A DNA stretch of 64,000 nucleotides from Amaurobius ferox (GCA_951213105.1 OX578134.1:136747293-136811292), one strand, 5' to 3'; shown: positions 23,057-36,314, counted from the stretch's first letter. Numbers and translations: made by a program. Notes: a model not told the origin generated them from the letters alone.

Positions 23057-24760
23057 TTACAGAACAGTCTCTTCTATATCTGCGCTCCGCAATCTTTGAA
23101 ATTTATAATCCACCCTCGTTCTGTGATAGCTCATCAGGACGTACACTTTTCTCCCATTAGCACACACCCATTTTCTCCCATTAACACATCCATGAACTTT
23201 TCTCCCATTAACATCTATACCGATGGCTCTAAATGAAATGATAATATTGGCTTTTCTATTTGTTTTGAGACATGATAAATTAGAAAAAACTTTTAATTTC
23301 AAACTAAATAACAGGAATACAGTTTTTCAAGCTGAAATTTCAGCCATTAAATTTACAATAGACTGGGCTTCTGACAATAATCTTAAAATTAATATTTTCT
23401 CCGACAGTTTATTTTCTATTATAGCCTTTCAATCTATAAAAAATCAAACTTTAACTAATATTAAAAACTCAGCATTTAACTCCACAAATCTTATAAACCT
23501 CTCCTGGGTCAAAGCTCATGCAAATATATTGGGAAACGAAGTTGCAGACATACATGCTAAAGATGCTTCCATGAATGGTACTCCCATCAAAATACTATAC
23601 CCATTTTCTCTTTTGACCAAATTTTGTAAAACCTTATTACTCAAAAACTGGCAAAATTATCTAACTGAATATGTTTCTCCTAGGACTCATGACCCAGCCA
23701 GAATACAAAATTATCTCTCCAATGTTAATACTAAATTCCAAATTTTTAACAAATACTTAATTTACTTTGTAACTGGTCATGGTCTTTTTCTCGACTACCT
23801 TCATTATTTTAAATTCAAAAAAGCTCTAATTGTTTATGTAATAGTTTCGGCGATGTGGATCATTTTGTTTTTCCTGCCCCCTAATTAAGAAATATCACTT
23901 AACTAAACCCTCCTCTAATAACCAAGCAAGTTGGTTTTCCAATGTTTGCCGTAATAATCAATCTATTTATAATTTAAAGATCTGTATTCTCGTTGCTACA
24001 GAAATTTATAATAAAATCAATTGATAAGTTTGTGTTTCAATTCTGCTTTTAATTTTTATGGTCAATAAAACACACACTGTTCAATTTGTTAAATTTTCTA
24101 TGTATTTGTTATTTATTGTATCATAATTTTATTATACTGTTATACATTTTGTATAATGAGAAAGTCAATTGTTACTCCATTTCTCACTTTCCATTGTCAT
24201 TTTATTTATTTTCCTTGTATATATCAAAATTCCTACTTACATATTTACTGTTTTTCTGTATATTATTCATTTGTATATTACCAAAATTACTTACACACAG
24301 TTTATTCTATATATCGTTTTATGTATATACTTAAAAAAGCTCTCTCACATTTATCATTGTTAAGTACTTTATATTTGTGTATAAGCCTATCATTTGTATC
24401 TCATAGATGTTTCCCATTTTGCTTTTCTCTAAATTTCTATTCTAAATTCTTGTATCGATTACTATTCTTTCGGTTTTATTTCGGTTTTCTCTTTTGCTTT
24501 TTAAATGCTCTAAATTCTACTCGGATGCTTTTTATTTTTTTTTACTTTTCGGTCTTTTTCTTCTTTCATTCCCCTCTTATTCCTATTATTCTACCATGTA
24601 AAATTGTCTGTATAAACGAATATAGATCTTCAATTGCAAAATTTTTAATAGACCCAATAAATTTGAACAGTCTTGTGTCGCTGACCATAGAAGCCGGTCT
24701 CAGCTGGATTTCATCCCCGGCCACTCAGATAACTGCTCGTACCATATGGTGAGTTGAGTG
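23057..24760 (+). mobile_element. LINE 3' fragment (I/Jockey-like) with RNase H
   Basis: Encodes the RNase H domain and C-terminal tail of a non-LTR retrotransposon, followed by a pyrimidine-rich 3' region to ~24,760. The upstream reverse transcriptase is absent, a typical 5' truncation. The 3' region yields long ORFs only because of low complexity. Confidence 0.75.
23213..24022 (+). pseudogene. LINE RNase H domain and C-terminal tail, frameshifted
   Basis: IYTDGSK near 23,213 carries the first RNase H Asp, then a frameshift. The main open piece (to 23,888) has FQAEISAIKFTIDWA with the catalytic Glu, IFSDSLFSI with the next Asp, and LSWVKAHANILGNEVADIHA with the His and final Asp. TGHGLFLDYLHYFK follows, typical of the tail. 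A second frameshift near 23,820 moves the Cys-containing end (CLCNSFGDVDHFVFPCPLIK) into another frame, ending at TGA near 24,022. It is not functional. Confidence 0.8.
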
Positions 24761-25299
24761 GTCTGGGTTCTCCACACCCATTATGAGCATACGCAAATGG
24801 TTTTCGATGAGGGATTTTCGATGAGAAAAAAATTATTAACATATTTGAAGACTCCGTTGGCTTAAAAAAATTATAATTAATAAACGGATGGCTTCATTAA
24901 TTATTTTGTGCTTTGGAGCAGTCTGTGATATTTAAGGGAACTAGGGTTAAATTATAAACTTTGAATATCCCGTCAACAAAATTCAAAATTTAAAACAAAA
25001 TAACGCCAAGGTGCACCTATTGTGTCGTAAAATACCTGTGTACAAAATTTCTTGTTCGTACGACTCTCAGAATTTCCACTGCAAACTGCACAGACAGACA
25101 GACGTACATATGCACAGACATCTTCTTTTATTAAGTAAAATATAATTAGATTACTATTAAGAAACTATTACACAAATTATCTTATCTAGCGAATAGAACT
25201 ACGAGGAGGATGCTAACGAAGTTGCCGCAAATACTGCATATGACAGTGAACATATTTAACAATATTTAATACATTTTAATTTTATGTAATTTTTAAATT

Positions 25300-25779
25300 T
25301 TTTGTGCAGTAACTCGAAATGGATCCTTCTATCATAAAAGTTAAAGTTTCTAAGTTTCTGTCATTTATTATCTAGTGAAAAATTAAATTGTTAAAGATTC
25401 TATTTTTAATGATTTTTTTCAAAATTCCATTAAAAAATTTGGAGGTCTTCCAAGAATTCCATTACATTTAAAATTAACATGTTCTAGTATTTGCCGATTC
25501 AAATATTTGTATCAAATTTTGTTCATGAGACATTGCATCCACAGACTCAGGGATACATACACACACACACAGATACGCACATACATTAACACACACACAC
25601 ACACACGGATGCGCACACACATTAACACACACACACACACATTGACATCACAGTGAAAATTACTCGATTCGAATTCAGGGATACTTAAAAAATATTCTTC
25701 CGTCTAAAACTTAAATTTAAATTTTCGACTCCGTTACAATACTTTACTTATACACTGTACTATGTATGAAGTGAAAGTA
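25300..25779 (+). mobile_element. Family B repeat, right half
   Basis: Contains GTATCAAATTTTGTTCATGA, CACAGACTCAGGGATACATA, (AC)n, ACATCACAGTGAAAATTACT, CTCGATTCGAATTCAGGGAT, and an end with TACTTATACACTGTAC and GAAGTGAAAGTA. It corresponds to the end of the complete copies. Confidence 0.55.
25556..25643. repeat. (AC)n microsatellites within family B
   Basis: Three interrupted AC runs. Confidence 0.9.
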
Positions 25780-26429
25780 CTAATACAAAAATTTGATAGA
25801 AAATATAAATATGTCTAGACTGTGACATTTAGCAAATATTCAATAAACTATTTAAATTAAAATAAAATGTTGCAAAAAATATTTTAGACCGTTATATCTC
25901 CAATCCTAATACAGAAAAATGGAAACAATTTAAGCTTATTTTTTTTTCAGTTATAGGGTACCATTTATAAATATATAAAAATCATTTCAATATGTTAATG
26001 ATTTGAGTGTCTATATTTCAAAAAACAAATTATTTTCTGTCCGGGTGAAATTATTTTCAGCGAGTTTTTCCTTCACTTTGCTTATTTTCACTCAAAATAT
26101 TTCCTAAGCTATAAATATATATAGAAATAGTAAGCGACAAAAATATTTAATTGAGAATCAATTTTCTTCATTAATAATTTGTTTTCAAGAAACTCATATA
26201 TAGTTTTTGAGTCGTGTCAAGTTGAAGACGATTGGAAATTTTCTGTTTTCAAAATTTCTAATCTTGCATCTCGAAAACAATATATAGAAGAGCAATATGT
26301 AGAATATTGTTAGCAATATATCGAATATATATAGTCCGCAATATATAGAAGAGCTCTACAAGGCTATTTTATTGTATTTCGAATCGATGCCTTAGCTCTT
26401 GATATGTGGTGATTAGAAGACTGTAGAAG

Positions 26430-26483
26430 ACCCAGACCGTCCGACTCGTCCAGGGGACTAAGAGCACCTATTTGGACGGCCGG
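26430..26483. repeat. Family D copy
   Basis: CCCAGACCGTCCGACTCGTCC is paired with GGACGGCCGG ~35 bp later. It resembles the copy at 61,729. Confidence 0.5.
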
Positions 26484-27314
26484 ATAATATTAGAAGACTG
26501 TGTAAAATCTATTACGAACATCCAAACATGTATAGACCTGAAATTTGCTCGAAACTTTAGAAAGAGTTTAATTGTTTTAATTTTGTATCTTACATCAGTA
26601 ACCATAGGCTCATAATATTTGTTGTAAACAAAGCGAATGATACTGAAAACAATGAACAAACTTATTGAACTTTATTGAAGTTTCATACAAGATGTTAATA
26701 AAATAAAACCACCACTCTCGTCATTCGATGCTTTATACAAGTAATTCCAAACCTTTTCGTTTAAAAGAACCCTTGAAATATTTTGTAAAAACTTGCGGAA
26801 CCTCTAATTGGCTGACACATATTAGTTTCAATGCTGATTTATTTCAAAATAAGCGTGAAAAGCAGTTGCGTTCGAAATAATAACTAACTCATACTCGACT
26901 TACTGCATGAGTATTTATTGCCTATTTCATTTACCAGTTACTCGGAATAATAATATTGTTTTACATCTGTTTGTGAATTACAAACAAAACGTTGAACATT
27001 TTGTGATGGCTTTGTGTTAATACAATTGTTTATAATATAATTTTAACAAAATGACAAGTTGCATTTTCTAGCTTTATAATGCATTTGCATTTTCAGTTGA
27101 TGTGAATGTAATTAAGCAAAATAGATTTAAATCGGTTTAGCCTTTTTTACAAATTTTCATCTGGGAGCCTTATAAGTAAATAACGGGAGTGCTGATAATG
27201 TTTATTACTGCCACTCAATTCCTTGTTGCTACAAAAATTCACCACTTCATTAAAATTTATCTTCCCAAGAAAACTCCCTTACTGCATTAATGCTACATTT
27301 TATTAAATTTATAA

Positions 27315-27377
27315 CTAATTATATAAAATAAGGCAATGCATTAACTTCGAACAGATTACATTATCCAGTACAGACAG
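27315..27377 (-). CDS. Candidate terminal exon (weak)
   Basis: A minus-strand acceptor (ATACGATTTTTAG) is followed in phase 0 by 20 codons, LSVLDNVICSKLMHCLILYN, and a TAG stop. It is the nearest acceptor-plus-stop downstream of the 43-nt exon that fits its outgoing phase. Composition is not convincingly protein-like, and no clear polyadenylation site was confirmed. Confidence 0.15.
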   Translation of the reverse strand: MSVLDNVICSKLMHCLILYN

Positions 27378-28143
27378 CTAAAAATCGTATATTATCAACC
27401 CCGCTTGATCTCAACATCTCCTTAGGGATTTAAGATTGCAGTTCACAGTAACAACTGTTATTGATTATTTGACAAAGAAATTCTTATTAATATTAAATAT
27501 AAAAATATCAAGAAAATTTCTCGCACTTCTGCTTAAATAAACTAAAAACTAAAATACTTAGTTGGTATTAGCGTAGCAATTTATAGATGTCAACTGGTTT
27601 CGGGGGCAACACAGAGCATCATTCCTCAGAATAAATAAAACAGAACTGACGTTCCTTTAAAGACAGGAAAATGGCTTTCAAAAATTTTAAGCCGGACTGC
27701 CGCAATTTATTTCATGTGAGACAGTTACAGTTACTTTATGCTTGTGAACCCTGCAGACACATGTAAATTATATACTAAAGAAATATCTTAATCTCCAAAT
27801 ATGATAAATTATAGATCTTTTCGTATTAATGCAAGTGCATTAATGGCAAAGTTAGTAACCCCGTACTTTATATATCCAAGTATGCAAACTTCCAACGAAT
27901 AAATCCCAAATGTTGATAAATGAAATAGACAAAAAGGTTTTGGAGTCTAACGAACACTCTCCCGGCAGAATGTCCCATTCATATTCGATTTGCTACAGGT
28001 AGACAAAATATAAGTATTAAATGTTACCAATCAAGAGAGAATTGGTGAAACTTAAAACATTGTGCGATAAAGTATGTGGAAAATCACATGGACAGAAATA
28101 ATATTTTAAAATAATAAATAAAAAGACAGAATAAAAATCTCAC

Positions 28144-28186
28144 TTGCGGCTCAGTGGTACCGTCCACAAGTAACTGTTCTTTTGAT
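28144..28186 (-). CDS. 43-nt exon, copy 2 of the duplicated pair
   Basis: Acceptor CATTTTTAG, donor GTGAGA. The first base completes the split codon, then 14 codons: SKEQLLVDGTTEPQ. It is a paralogue of the 67-nt exon (shared S-x-EQLLV, EPQ) and leaves in phase 0. The next exon is not identified. Confidence 0.55.
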
Positions 28187-28332
28187 CTAAAAATGTAAAT
28201 TTATTTTAAGCTTTCAATTTTTTATATTATATATAAATTAATAAATTAGACACATTATATATGAACTTTTTTGTACATAAATGTAAAATCACAATATTAC
28301 AGTTGTAAATATTAATGTCATCAATGTTTATA

Positions 28333-28612
28333 TATTTTTTTTAATTCCAATGGCAGAGTACAAGACAAACATTATACAAACAGAGCAAACTCGAACATAC
28401 AATGTGAAAAGTCACTAACTCATAACACCGGCCAGAACCGTGAAACCTGTTAGCCGTCATATGACGTTACCCCGGCGCACCAGTGGGGGTCGGAAACACA
28501 TCGAACCCAACGATACAGCATCCATGCTTGCAAGTGGGATTCGAACCCACAACCCGACAGCTGAACGATCGCTAGGAAACGCTTGCCTTGACCGTTCGAC
28601 CACCGCGTCGGC
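28333..28612 (-). mobile_element. tRNA-derived SINE with 13-bp target duplication
   Basis: Minus orientation: head GCCGACGCGGTGGTCGAACG, B-box GGGTTCGAATCCC, body with CCCACTGGTGCGCC, poly-T (A-tail) at 28,334-28,341. It is flanked by TCAATGTTTATAT on both sides (28,321-28,333 and 28,613-28,625). It lies in copy 1 of the 3.3-kb duplication; copy 2 holds the empty site near 31,217. Confidence 0.9.
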
Positions 28613-29382
28613 TCAATGTTTATATTGCTCAAAGGTTCTATTCTGGCATCAAGTAAAAGCTTCAAAAATCTCCCGCAATAAAATGTCACTTAAATACTTT
28701 GACCGTCATATGACTTTGCATAGTGATGAGAAGCAAAAATCCGTATTTCCACTCCATTTCTCTTTTCGATCTTATTCATTCGTTTATTCGTCACCGAATT
28801 TCTGTTGAACATATTCATATACCGTTCTCGTGTACGCTTTCCTCTCTACATTAATATCGTCTATCACTGCATTGATATCTTCTTTCATTGCTTCTGAATT
28901 TTTGACAATCTAACGTTTTTTTTAAACAGCAAAAAGCAAAATTAGGAGCAATATACAACGCATAAATCGATATATATCTTGTTTCAAGATCACAAAGCAA
29001 CTATAAGGTACAATAAAGCAACAATTTAATGACCAATAATTTACAAAGTAGCAAACACTATTCTCAAAGCACAGACGTATCTCACACTCAACTTTGCATA
29101 GTATTTTATCTACTCTCTCCAACTGAGCGGCGACTCCCGTATATATTCTTAATGGAAAATGCTAGAAAGTGTTCGTATCACTACAACTATTCAATATTAC
29201 CAGAAAGCTCTAATAGATTCGAAAGCTTGTCAAAAGTCGGAAAGATATGCGGATTTGCCTGCCGAGAAAAGTTGCCAAAGTACGGCAACCCTAAGTTCAC
29301 GTAATAGCAAGAGTCCCTATAAAATTAACCCTTCCTTGGAGGGAAGTGAATGTGCCACAAACGCATTTTATGTATTTATGAA

Positions 29383-29692
29383 TATCACTCATGTCCAAAA
29401 GTTAAGCATAGTTGCTGTTGATGTGAAAATTTCGGAAAATCTACATCGGAATGGAAGGAAACGTGGTATGAGGGTGTAATAGGGTTATGGAAGAAGAAAA
29501 CAATGCAAAACAAGGAAAATAACAACTTTTATTATCCAAAGAAAAGGGTTGAAAGAAACAGGGTAATAATACCTCAATAATGTCAACCTCATTGAAAGAG
29601 AATGATTAAAACAATGTAATGCTGTAGTTTAATACGGTGTGTGTGAAGCTCGGGTAGCCACGCATGCTGCACAACGATTTCCCATACTTTCG
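29383..29692 (-). mobile_element. Tc1-like element, terminal fragment
   Basis: The TIR TATCACTCATGTCCAAAAGT at 29,383 and the adjoining ~300 bp match the 3' end of the 17.64-kb element (CATCGGAATGG, CCCTATTACACC and TTTTAATCATTCT blocks in complement). The other end is cut off at a (TA)n tract. Confidence 0.75.
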
Positions 29693-30063
<371 letters not shown>

Positions 30064-30583
30064 TATTGAGCTTTCTGTATTATATAGAGTGATGAGAAAT
30101 AACTAGGTGCAGAATAATTCGCTATATTTTGAAAATTAAGAATATTAAATGCCCTTTACTTTTTCTGTTGCACCTATTTGTTTCAATACTAAAATTTAAA
30201 ATGAATATTTGACGCGCCAAATAAAGGGGTGTTTAAAATTAAGTGAAACCTATCTTTACCTACTTTCATCCCTTCCTCCCACACACAGCGCACTCATGAA
30301 ATGAGAGTGGCACACGGTCTCCCCCCACATCGATCACTATTATTAATTACTCTACGTCACACACTCATAACTGAATTAACATACCATCACCTAAAACACG
30401 TAATCTCTATGACACCAGAACAAAGGGCAACTACTAAAAAATCCATAATCAAAGTGCGATTTCTATACAGTCACCTGATAAAACACAATTGCTTTACGAA
30501 ATTTCTGCCAGCGTGACAAATGGAGAGGCTTGATTTTAGTGCAGATAAATATAAGAAATTATTTTTATAAGGCTTAAACTTAC

Positions 30584-30672
30584 TCATCATCATTCCATAA
30601 AACAGGAGGTTCAGACAGCCTTTGATTTTGAGTAATCAGATCTGACGGAGAAACAGCTAGATCCGGAAACCT
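30584..30672 (-). CDS. 89-nt exon, copy 2 of the duplicated pair
   Basis: Acceptor TTTTTCCAACAG, donor GTAAGTTTAAG. Phase 0 in, phase 2 out. The product starts RFPDLAVSPSDLITQNQ and ends PVLWNDD. It is a paralogue of the exon at 33,875, with identical length and phase. Confidence 0.6.
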
Positions 30673-31024
30673 CTGTTGGAAAAAAATACAATTAGCACAT
30701 ATGTTTATCAATTGTCATACATGAATGTCCAAACAGTTTAAAAATTTGTGTCTCTACTTAATCATAATGTAGAAGTAAGTGATTGAACATAACTACATAT
30801 AATCGTCTTCCCATTTGCAGGTACCAACATTATCTCTCTTTTGTCAAAATGGCCAATCCATATTTGATTTGGTACAAGTAGATTAAATATAATTATTAAA
30901 TGTTACCAACTAAGAGAGAATTGGAGTCGAATTTGAAACATGGTACGATGAGCTACGTTAAAAATCACAGAAGAAAATTAATACTTTAAAATATATAAAT
31001 AAAAAAACAGAATAAAAATTATAC

Positions 31025-31091
31025 CTGAGGCTCCACGGTACGTTCAAAGGTACGTTCCATAGTATGTTCCACAAGTAATTGTTCTATGGAT
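31025..31091 (-). CDS. 67-nt exon, copy 1 of the duplicated pair
   Basis: Acceptor CATTTTTAG, donor GTATAA. The first base completes the split GA|A codon from the 89-nt exon, then 22 codons follow: SIEQLLVEHTMERTFERTVE and PQ. Compared with its paralogue it holds an extra 24 bp in which an ERT motif is repeated, a small in-frame internal duplication. It leaves in phase 0. Confidence 0.55.
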
Positions 31092-32130
31092 CTAAAAATG
31101 TAAATTTCTTTTCAGCTTTCAACTTTTATATTGTATGTAAATTAGACACATTATATGTGAATTTATTTGTACTTTAATTTAAAATCACAATATATTATGG
31201 TTGTAAATTTAAATGTCATCAATGTTTATATTGCTCATAGGGTCTATTTTGTCATCAAGTAAACGCTCAAAAATCTCCTGCAATAAAATATCACCTAAAT
31301 GCTTTGTCCGTCACATATAGGTTATTTCACTTTACATAGTGATGGTATGCAGAAATCTGTATTGACAACTGGTATTTTCACTTCATTTCTCTTTTCGAGC
31401 TTATTCATAGTTTCATTCATGTCACCGAATTTCTGATGAGCACATTCTTATACCGTTCTCATATCCACTTTCCTCTCTCCATTAACATCTCCTACCATGA
31501 CTTTGATATATTTTTTCAATGCTTCTTATCCCGCTTTAATATCCTGTTTTATCTCTTCTTTCATCGCTTAATGTCGGATTTTAATCGCTTAATGTCGGAC
31601 TTTAATCGCTCCTTACCCAGCTTTCATATCTTCTTTCATCTCGTCTTGCATGACTTTCAACGCTTCTTTCATATTGTCTTCAATATTTTCATCGCGCAGT
31701 TCACTTTGCCTCGTATTTCGTCTACCCTCTCCAACTGAGCGATAACTCCCTTATACGCTCTCCGTGGAAAATTCTAGAAATTGCTCGTAACTCCGAAACT
31801 AGTCGATATGACTAGAAAACTCTAGCAAATTCGAAAACTCGTCAAAAGTCGTCAAGAAAGCTGATACACTTGCCGTGAAAAAATCGCCAATGTTCGGCAA
31901 CCCTATTTTCACGTAATAGAAAGAGTTCCCTGTGAAAGTGTTCTGTTAGGGAAGTCGATCTACCACAAAGCAAAAGCATTTTATATATTCGACACTATAT
32001 TAACGAAACATTAACTAACGAAACATTAACGAAACATTAACGACTAACATTAACGAAAACAATCTAAGTGCATAATACAAAAGCATATATTTATTAGACG
32101 CAAATGCAACTCTAAAAATTATAGTCTTAT

Positions 32131-32552
32131 AAAATTCCATAAAGAAAAGAGAGATATAAAACAACAAAAGAATAACGATAAGAGGTTTGTTTACTGGGAA
32201 GTAGCATTGCTTACTTCTTTGAGTCTTTGCTAATGGGTATTCTCAGTTACGGCCTGGTGTTTGGCAAGTGATCTGATATGGATCATTTTTCGACATGTCC
32301 TTACATTACTATTTATATTTATAATGTCGACTTCTGGTCTTGTTTGTTCCTCCAGGGATTTTGCTTTTCCCACTCTCGCATGGTACTTGCTTCGGGCATG
32401 TAGTTGTTTCTGGGAGTGTTTCCCGAGACTAAAAGCATGCGTCAACCAGGAAAAGGGGTCACAATCCCCCTTGACCTTGCTACTTCCCCGTAAACAAACC
32501 TCTTATCGTTATTCTTTTGTTGTGGTATATCTCTCTTTTCTTTATGGAATTT

Positions 32553-32554
<2 letters not shown>
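32131..32554. mobile_element. Foldback element with ~75-bp terminal inverted repeats
   Basis: 32,131-32,206 is the reverse complement of 32,479-32,554 with only a few differences. Each arm includes AAAATTCCATAAAGAAAAGA and AACGATAAGAGGTTTG-containing stretches. The ~270-bp interior is GC-richer than the flanks and has no transposase. It lies in intron DNA of copy 2 of the 3.3-kb duplication, so is probably a recent insertion. Confidence 0.8.
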
Positions 32555-32593
<39 letters not shown>

Positions 32594-32816
32594 CTATATG
32601 TCAATATATATATATATATTTTTCTATATGTCAATATATATAAATATATATATTTCTATATGTCAATATATATAAATATATATATTTATATATATAATTA
32701 AATAAATATCTATAAATATATAATTATCTATATATATATCTATATATATATAGAGATAAATAAATATCTATAAATATATAATTAAATATATATATATATA
32801 TATTTTTATATATATA

Positions 32817-32862
<46 letters not shown>

Positions 32863-32870
32863 TAAATTTC
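32553..32870. repeat. (TA)n with TTTCTATATGTCAATATATA tandem units
   Basis: TA-rich tract containing three copies of a ~35-bp TTTCTATATGTCAAT unit (near 32,591, 32,620, 32,652). Confidence 0.9.
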
Positions 32871-33346
32871 TAGTTACTAATTCACTAGGTTTTTATTATT
32901 TGTCCTTCCACTAGCCAGTAAACAGTTCCAATGGTGTCCATGGGTAAATATTATCGCCGTTGTCAGAAACTAGCTATTTTTACTGTTTTAATTCGAATTA
33001 TATGGCTGTCCTGACGAGAATGCACTTTCGAACTAACCGCCGTTTTATGTGTAGCTTTAGTTGATTGTTCTTCATGTCTTGTTCTTCAATCTTGAGGCTA
33101 ATTATTATTGCCTTTTCTCTTTTTTGCCGTATTTACTTTTTTATTTTATATATATATTTATATATATATATACCTTTTTAGTTATGATTTTTATATATTC
33201 ATCACCCCCTTTCCATTATAGTGATAAGTTACCTTCTATTTTTATCCTTAGTCTTGGTTTATAGTTACTTATTTGTAACATATACGCTAGAGATGGTTTT
33301 TCTGTACTTAACGTAGTTTATGCATAGTTTTCGATTAAAAATGTCA

Positions 33347-33349
33347 ATT

Positions 33350-33420
<71 letters not shown>
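33347..33420. repeat. (TA)n microsatellite
   Basis: Near-pure TA run at the position equivalent to the copy 1 TA tract at 29,693-30,062. Confidence 0.95.
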
Positions 33421-33422
<2 letters not shown>

Positions 33423-33874
33423 CTCGCTATGTATTTAAGAATATTAAATAGTCTCTGCATTCTCTATTTGTTAAAACACTAAAGTTTAAAATAAATATTC
33501 GACGCGTGTGACAGGATGTATAAAATTAAGTAAAACGTCTTATTCCAAACTTCCGCCCCTTCCGCCTACACACAGCTCACTCATAAAGGAGAGTGGCACA
33601 TGCAACCCCTCCCCCTCCGATCAGTGGTACTAATTACCATGCGTTACACACTGGAAAATGAATTAATATGCAATCGCCTAAAAAACGTATTCACTATACG
33701 ACACCAGAATAAAAAGGCAACTAGTATGAAATCCCTTAAACAAAGCGCAATTTCTATATAGTCCCTTGAAAAAGCACAATTGCTTTACGAACTTTTTATC
33801 AGCGTAACAAATGGAGAGGTTTGATTTTAGTGCAGATAATTATAAGGAATTGTGTTTGTAAGACTTAAACTTAC

Positions 33875-33963
33875 TCATCATCCTTCCATAAGGCAGGGGC
33901 TTCGGTTGACCACTGATTTTGTATAATCATGGCAGATGGAGAAACAGCTATATGTGGGAATCT
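33875..33963 (-). CDS. 89-nt exon, copy 1 of the duplicated pair
   Basis: Acceptor TTTCTACAG, donor GTAAGTTTAAG. Entered in phase 0 and left in phase 2 (29 codons plus GA). The product starts RFPHIAVSPSAMIIQNQ and ends PALWKDD. The paralogue at 30,584 shares RFP, AVSPS, QNQ, SE/TE, P-x-LW and DD, so the protein sequence is conserved between copies. Confidence 0.6.
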
Positions 33964-34973
33964 CTGTAGAAATAGAAAATACAATCACCGTGTATATTAA
34001 ATAATTATCATTAATAAATATCCGGAAACGCTAGTAATTTATTTCTCTGTTTAGTCATACTGAAGAAGAAAGCGATTGAACATTACTACGTTTTATCAGC
34101 TTCCCATTTGTCGATACCAACATTTGTGAACCGGTTTCGCACTTTTTGCGCTCTTAAGGGTCGAATAGCCAATAACAAAATGAAATCTTGTTGCTTTTGC
34201 AGTTTTCGGTGATTTCGTGAAGAATTCTAAAAAGCGCGATGCCAGTTCATGGGTACAGATATCTGTAACGTGACGCTATCCGATCAGAATAATTTACCTG
34301 GCTAAGACTAAGATAAGGGGTCTTAATACCGTCTCCGCATCCTATTTTGACACTTGGACTTGATCAGTGTCTATCATTGATAAGGAAACAATAAAATGGA
34401 GCATGAGGAATACGTTATTTTAATCCAGGGAGGGGATATTGAAAACATAATTCGCTTATTACATAAATTATTGTCTTTCTCCATGTGGTGAGTTCTTGTA
34501 ATTTATAGTTTTGCATTTTGCTAATACATGGATTCACATAATTTTTTCCTCCATTATTGTTTGATACACTGTGAAAACTAGTCACACAGCTGTCTTATAG
34601 AAATCAGAAAATCCAGCTGGAAATAGGAAGTAGGAAATTTTCTTATTACAAAAAGAAATTTTACAAAACTTTCTTCCGTTAGTACTGGCAGCTATCGGGT
34701 TCAATTAAATTAGATAATTTTGACACTCTAAGGTTCACTCTATATTCACAATAATTACCGTAATTGAAACCTAAAGTGTTTAAGAAATTCCGAGGCATAC
34801 CATACGAACCATACCTTTCCACCAGTACCAAGAAATCAAACAAAGCTCCTCCAGATCTGCATCTGAAGGTCAGATAATGACCTTCTGGCTCAGAATGAAG
34901 CTTTCAGATTACTTAAAGTCTCTTATGAAATATATTTTCAAAGAGTTATCTGACAGCATTGCATTTCCAAAAA

Positions 34974-35748
34974 ATCTGATGTGGGCAACACATGACTTTC
35001 CTTATATAATATAATGAATTTACTACTTTTACAGTAAAAACAATAGGTTTTTCTTATAGTAGATACAAATATTCTTTCCAAGATATTGAATTTTCGACAA
35101 TTAGTCGTCATTTTCTTTGATTTAGCGTCATTTTTATCTATTTGGCCAGATTTTTGTTAATTTGGCAACATTTCAAAAAGTCGCCAAGTTGGCGACATTC
35201 CTCCAAATTCGTCGCCAAAATCTCGCCAAGCGCTATGGACGAAGAAATAAGTTATTCTTACAGCAGATAAATGACTATTGGCGTTCAAATACAAAAGTAT
35301 TACTTAAAGTATCTTTTTCATGAATGGAACGAGCCAGATCCACGAGAATGATGTCACCCAATTTATCCAATGGTATTACATATGAAAAGTCAACATGTTT
35401 ATCAATAGGAAATATTTTTTTTTATTTTATATGACTTTTTGATAATGTTTTTGGAAAATGTACAATATCTCGAGAACGGTTCATGTTAGCGTTCTAAAAT
35501 TTATGTCAATCGTTTTCTAATGAAAAATTACATAAGAAATGTCTATTTTCGTAACTTTATTAGCGGTTTTGATTTTTTGACAATTTTTTCAAAATTTCAT
35601 TCGAAATTTAGGGGGGTTCTGAACATTCGATTGCGTATAAAAACAATAGGCTTCCAGTGTTTACGGATTGTGATTTTTGTACCAAATTTTGTTCGAATCG
35701 GTCAATTCGTTCGTCAGTTATTGTCTCCACAGATTCACTGACACACAC

Positions 35749-35789
<41 letters not shown>

Positions 35790-35919
35790 GACATCACTTT
35801 AAAAGTGTTTGATTCGTGATCAGGGATGCTTGAAACGTGCTCTCCCGTCGAAAACTCGAATTCGAATTTTCGACCCCGTCACAATACTTTCCTTATACAT
35901 TATGTATATAAGGAAAGTA
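34974..35919 (+). mobile_element. Family B repeat, complete copy
   Basis: Starts TCTGATGTGGGCAACACATG, contains the GTCGCCAAGTTGGCGACATT block and a GTTCATGTTAGCGTTCTAAA block, an (AC)n tract at 35,741-35,786, and CGAATTCGAATTTTCGACCC. It ends in a hairpin: ACTTTCCTTATACAT with ATGTATATAAGGAAAGT. It is nearly identical to the copy at 51,548. No ORF of note; non-autonomous. Confidence 0.8.
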
Positions 35920-36314
35920 ACAGGTAACGAATGGCTTTTTTTTTAACTTTTCTAAGCTCAAAGAACAGTTGTACAGCATATGAGTTAAAGTTATTAATAG
36001 ACAGCTGCTAATATTATCTGCATAATAAGAATTGAAAAATTAACGGAATTAGGAACATGTTTTTATAAAATACATTCTGTAAGAGTTTAACATTTAATTT
36101 TATTTTAGCGTTAATATATTTAATTTTCAGTCATGCACTGCCAATTTGAATAATAGTTGAGAAATGTATGTGCAAATTTTCAAACTTATACAGCAATCTT
36201 GAAAATTCTTTGCTAAAAAATGACTGAACAAAAATTGGACCCCTCCTTTATTAATAAAAGTTTCAACAATTAAATCAATTGCTATAGATTCTGTACTACT
36301 ACTTCTATGACAAT

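Larger units (their letters stand above)
25780..27930. other. AT-rich DNA, no firm gene
   Basis: Contains a family D copy and the weak terminal-exon candidate at 27,315. At ~27,580-27,690 the minus strand reads VSSVLFILRNDALCCPRNQL, a protein-like stretch that is probably a retroelement tail. Confidence 0.4.

Noticed and set aside
24086..24752. 198- and 82-codon ORFs rich in Phe/Tyr/Leu
   Set aside because: They cover the pyrimidine-rich 3' region of a truncated LINE; the composition explains the open frames.
32261..32701. 146-codon ORF
   Set aside because: Runs from a foldback element into a TA-rich tract; the tail is Tyr/Ile/Phe only.
34300..34345. snRNA-like text (ACCTGGCTAAGACTAAGATA)
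   Set aside because: It superficially recalls U1/U2 snRNA starts, but the rest does not match any snRNA I know.
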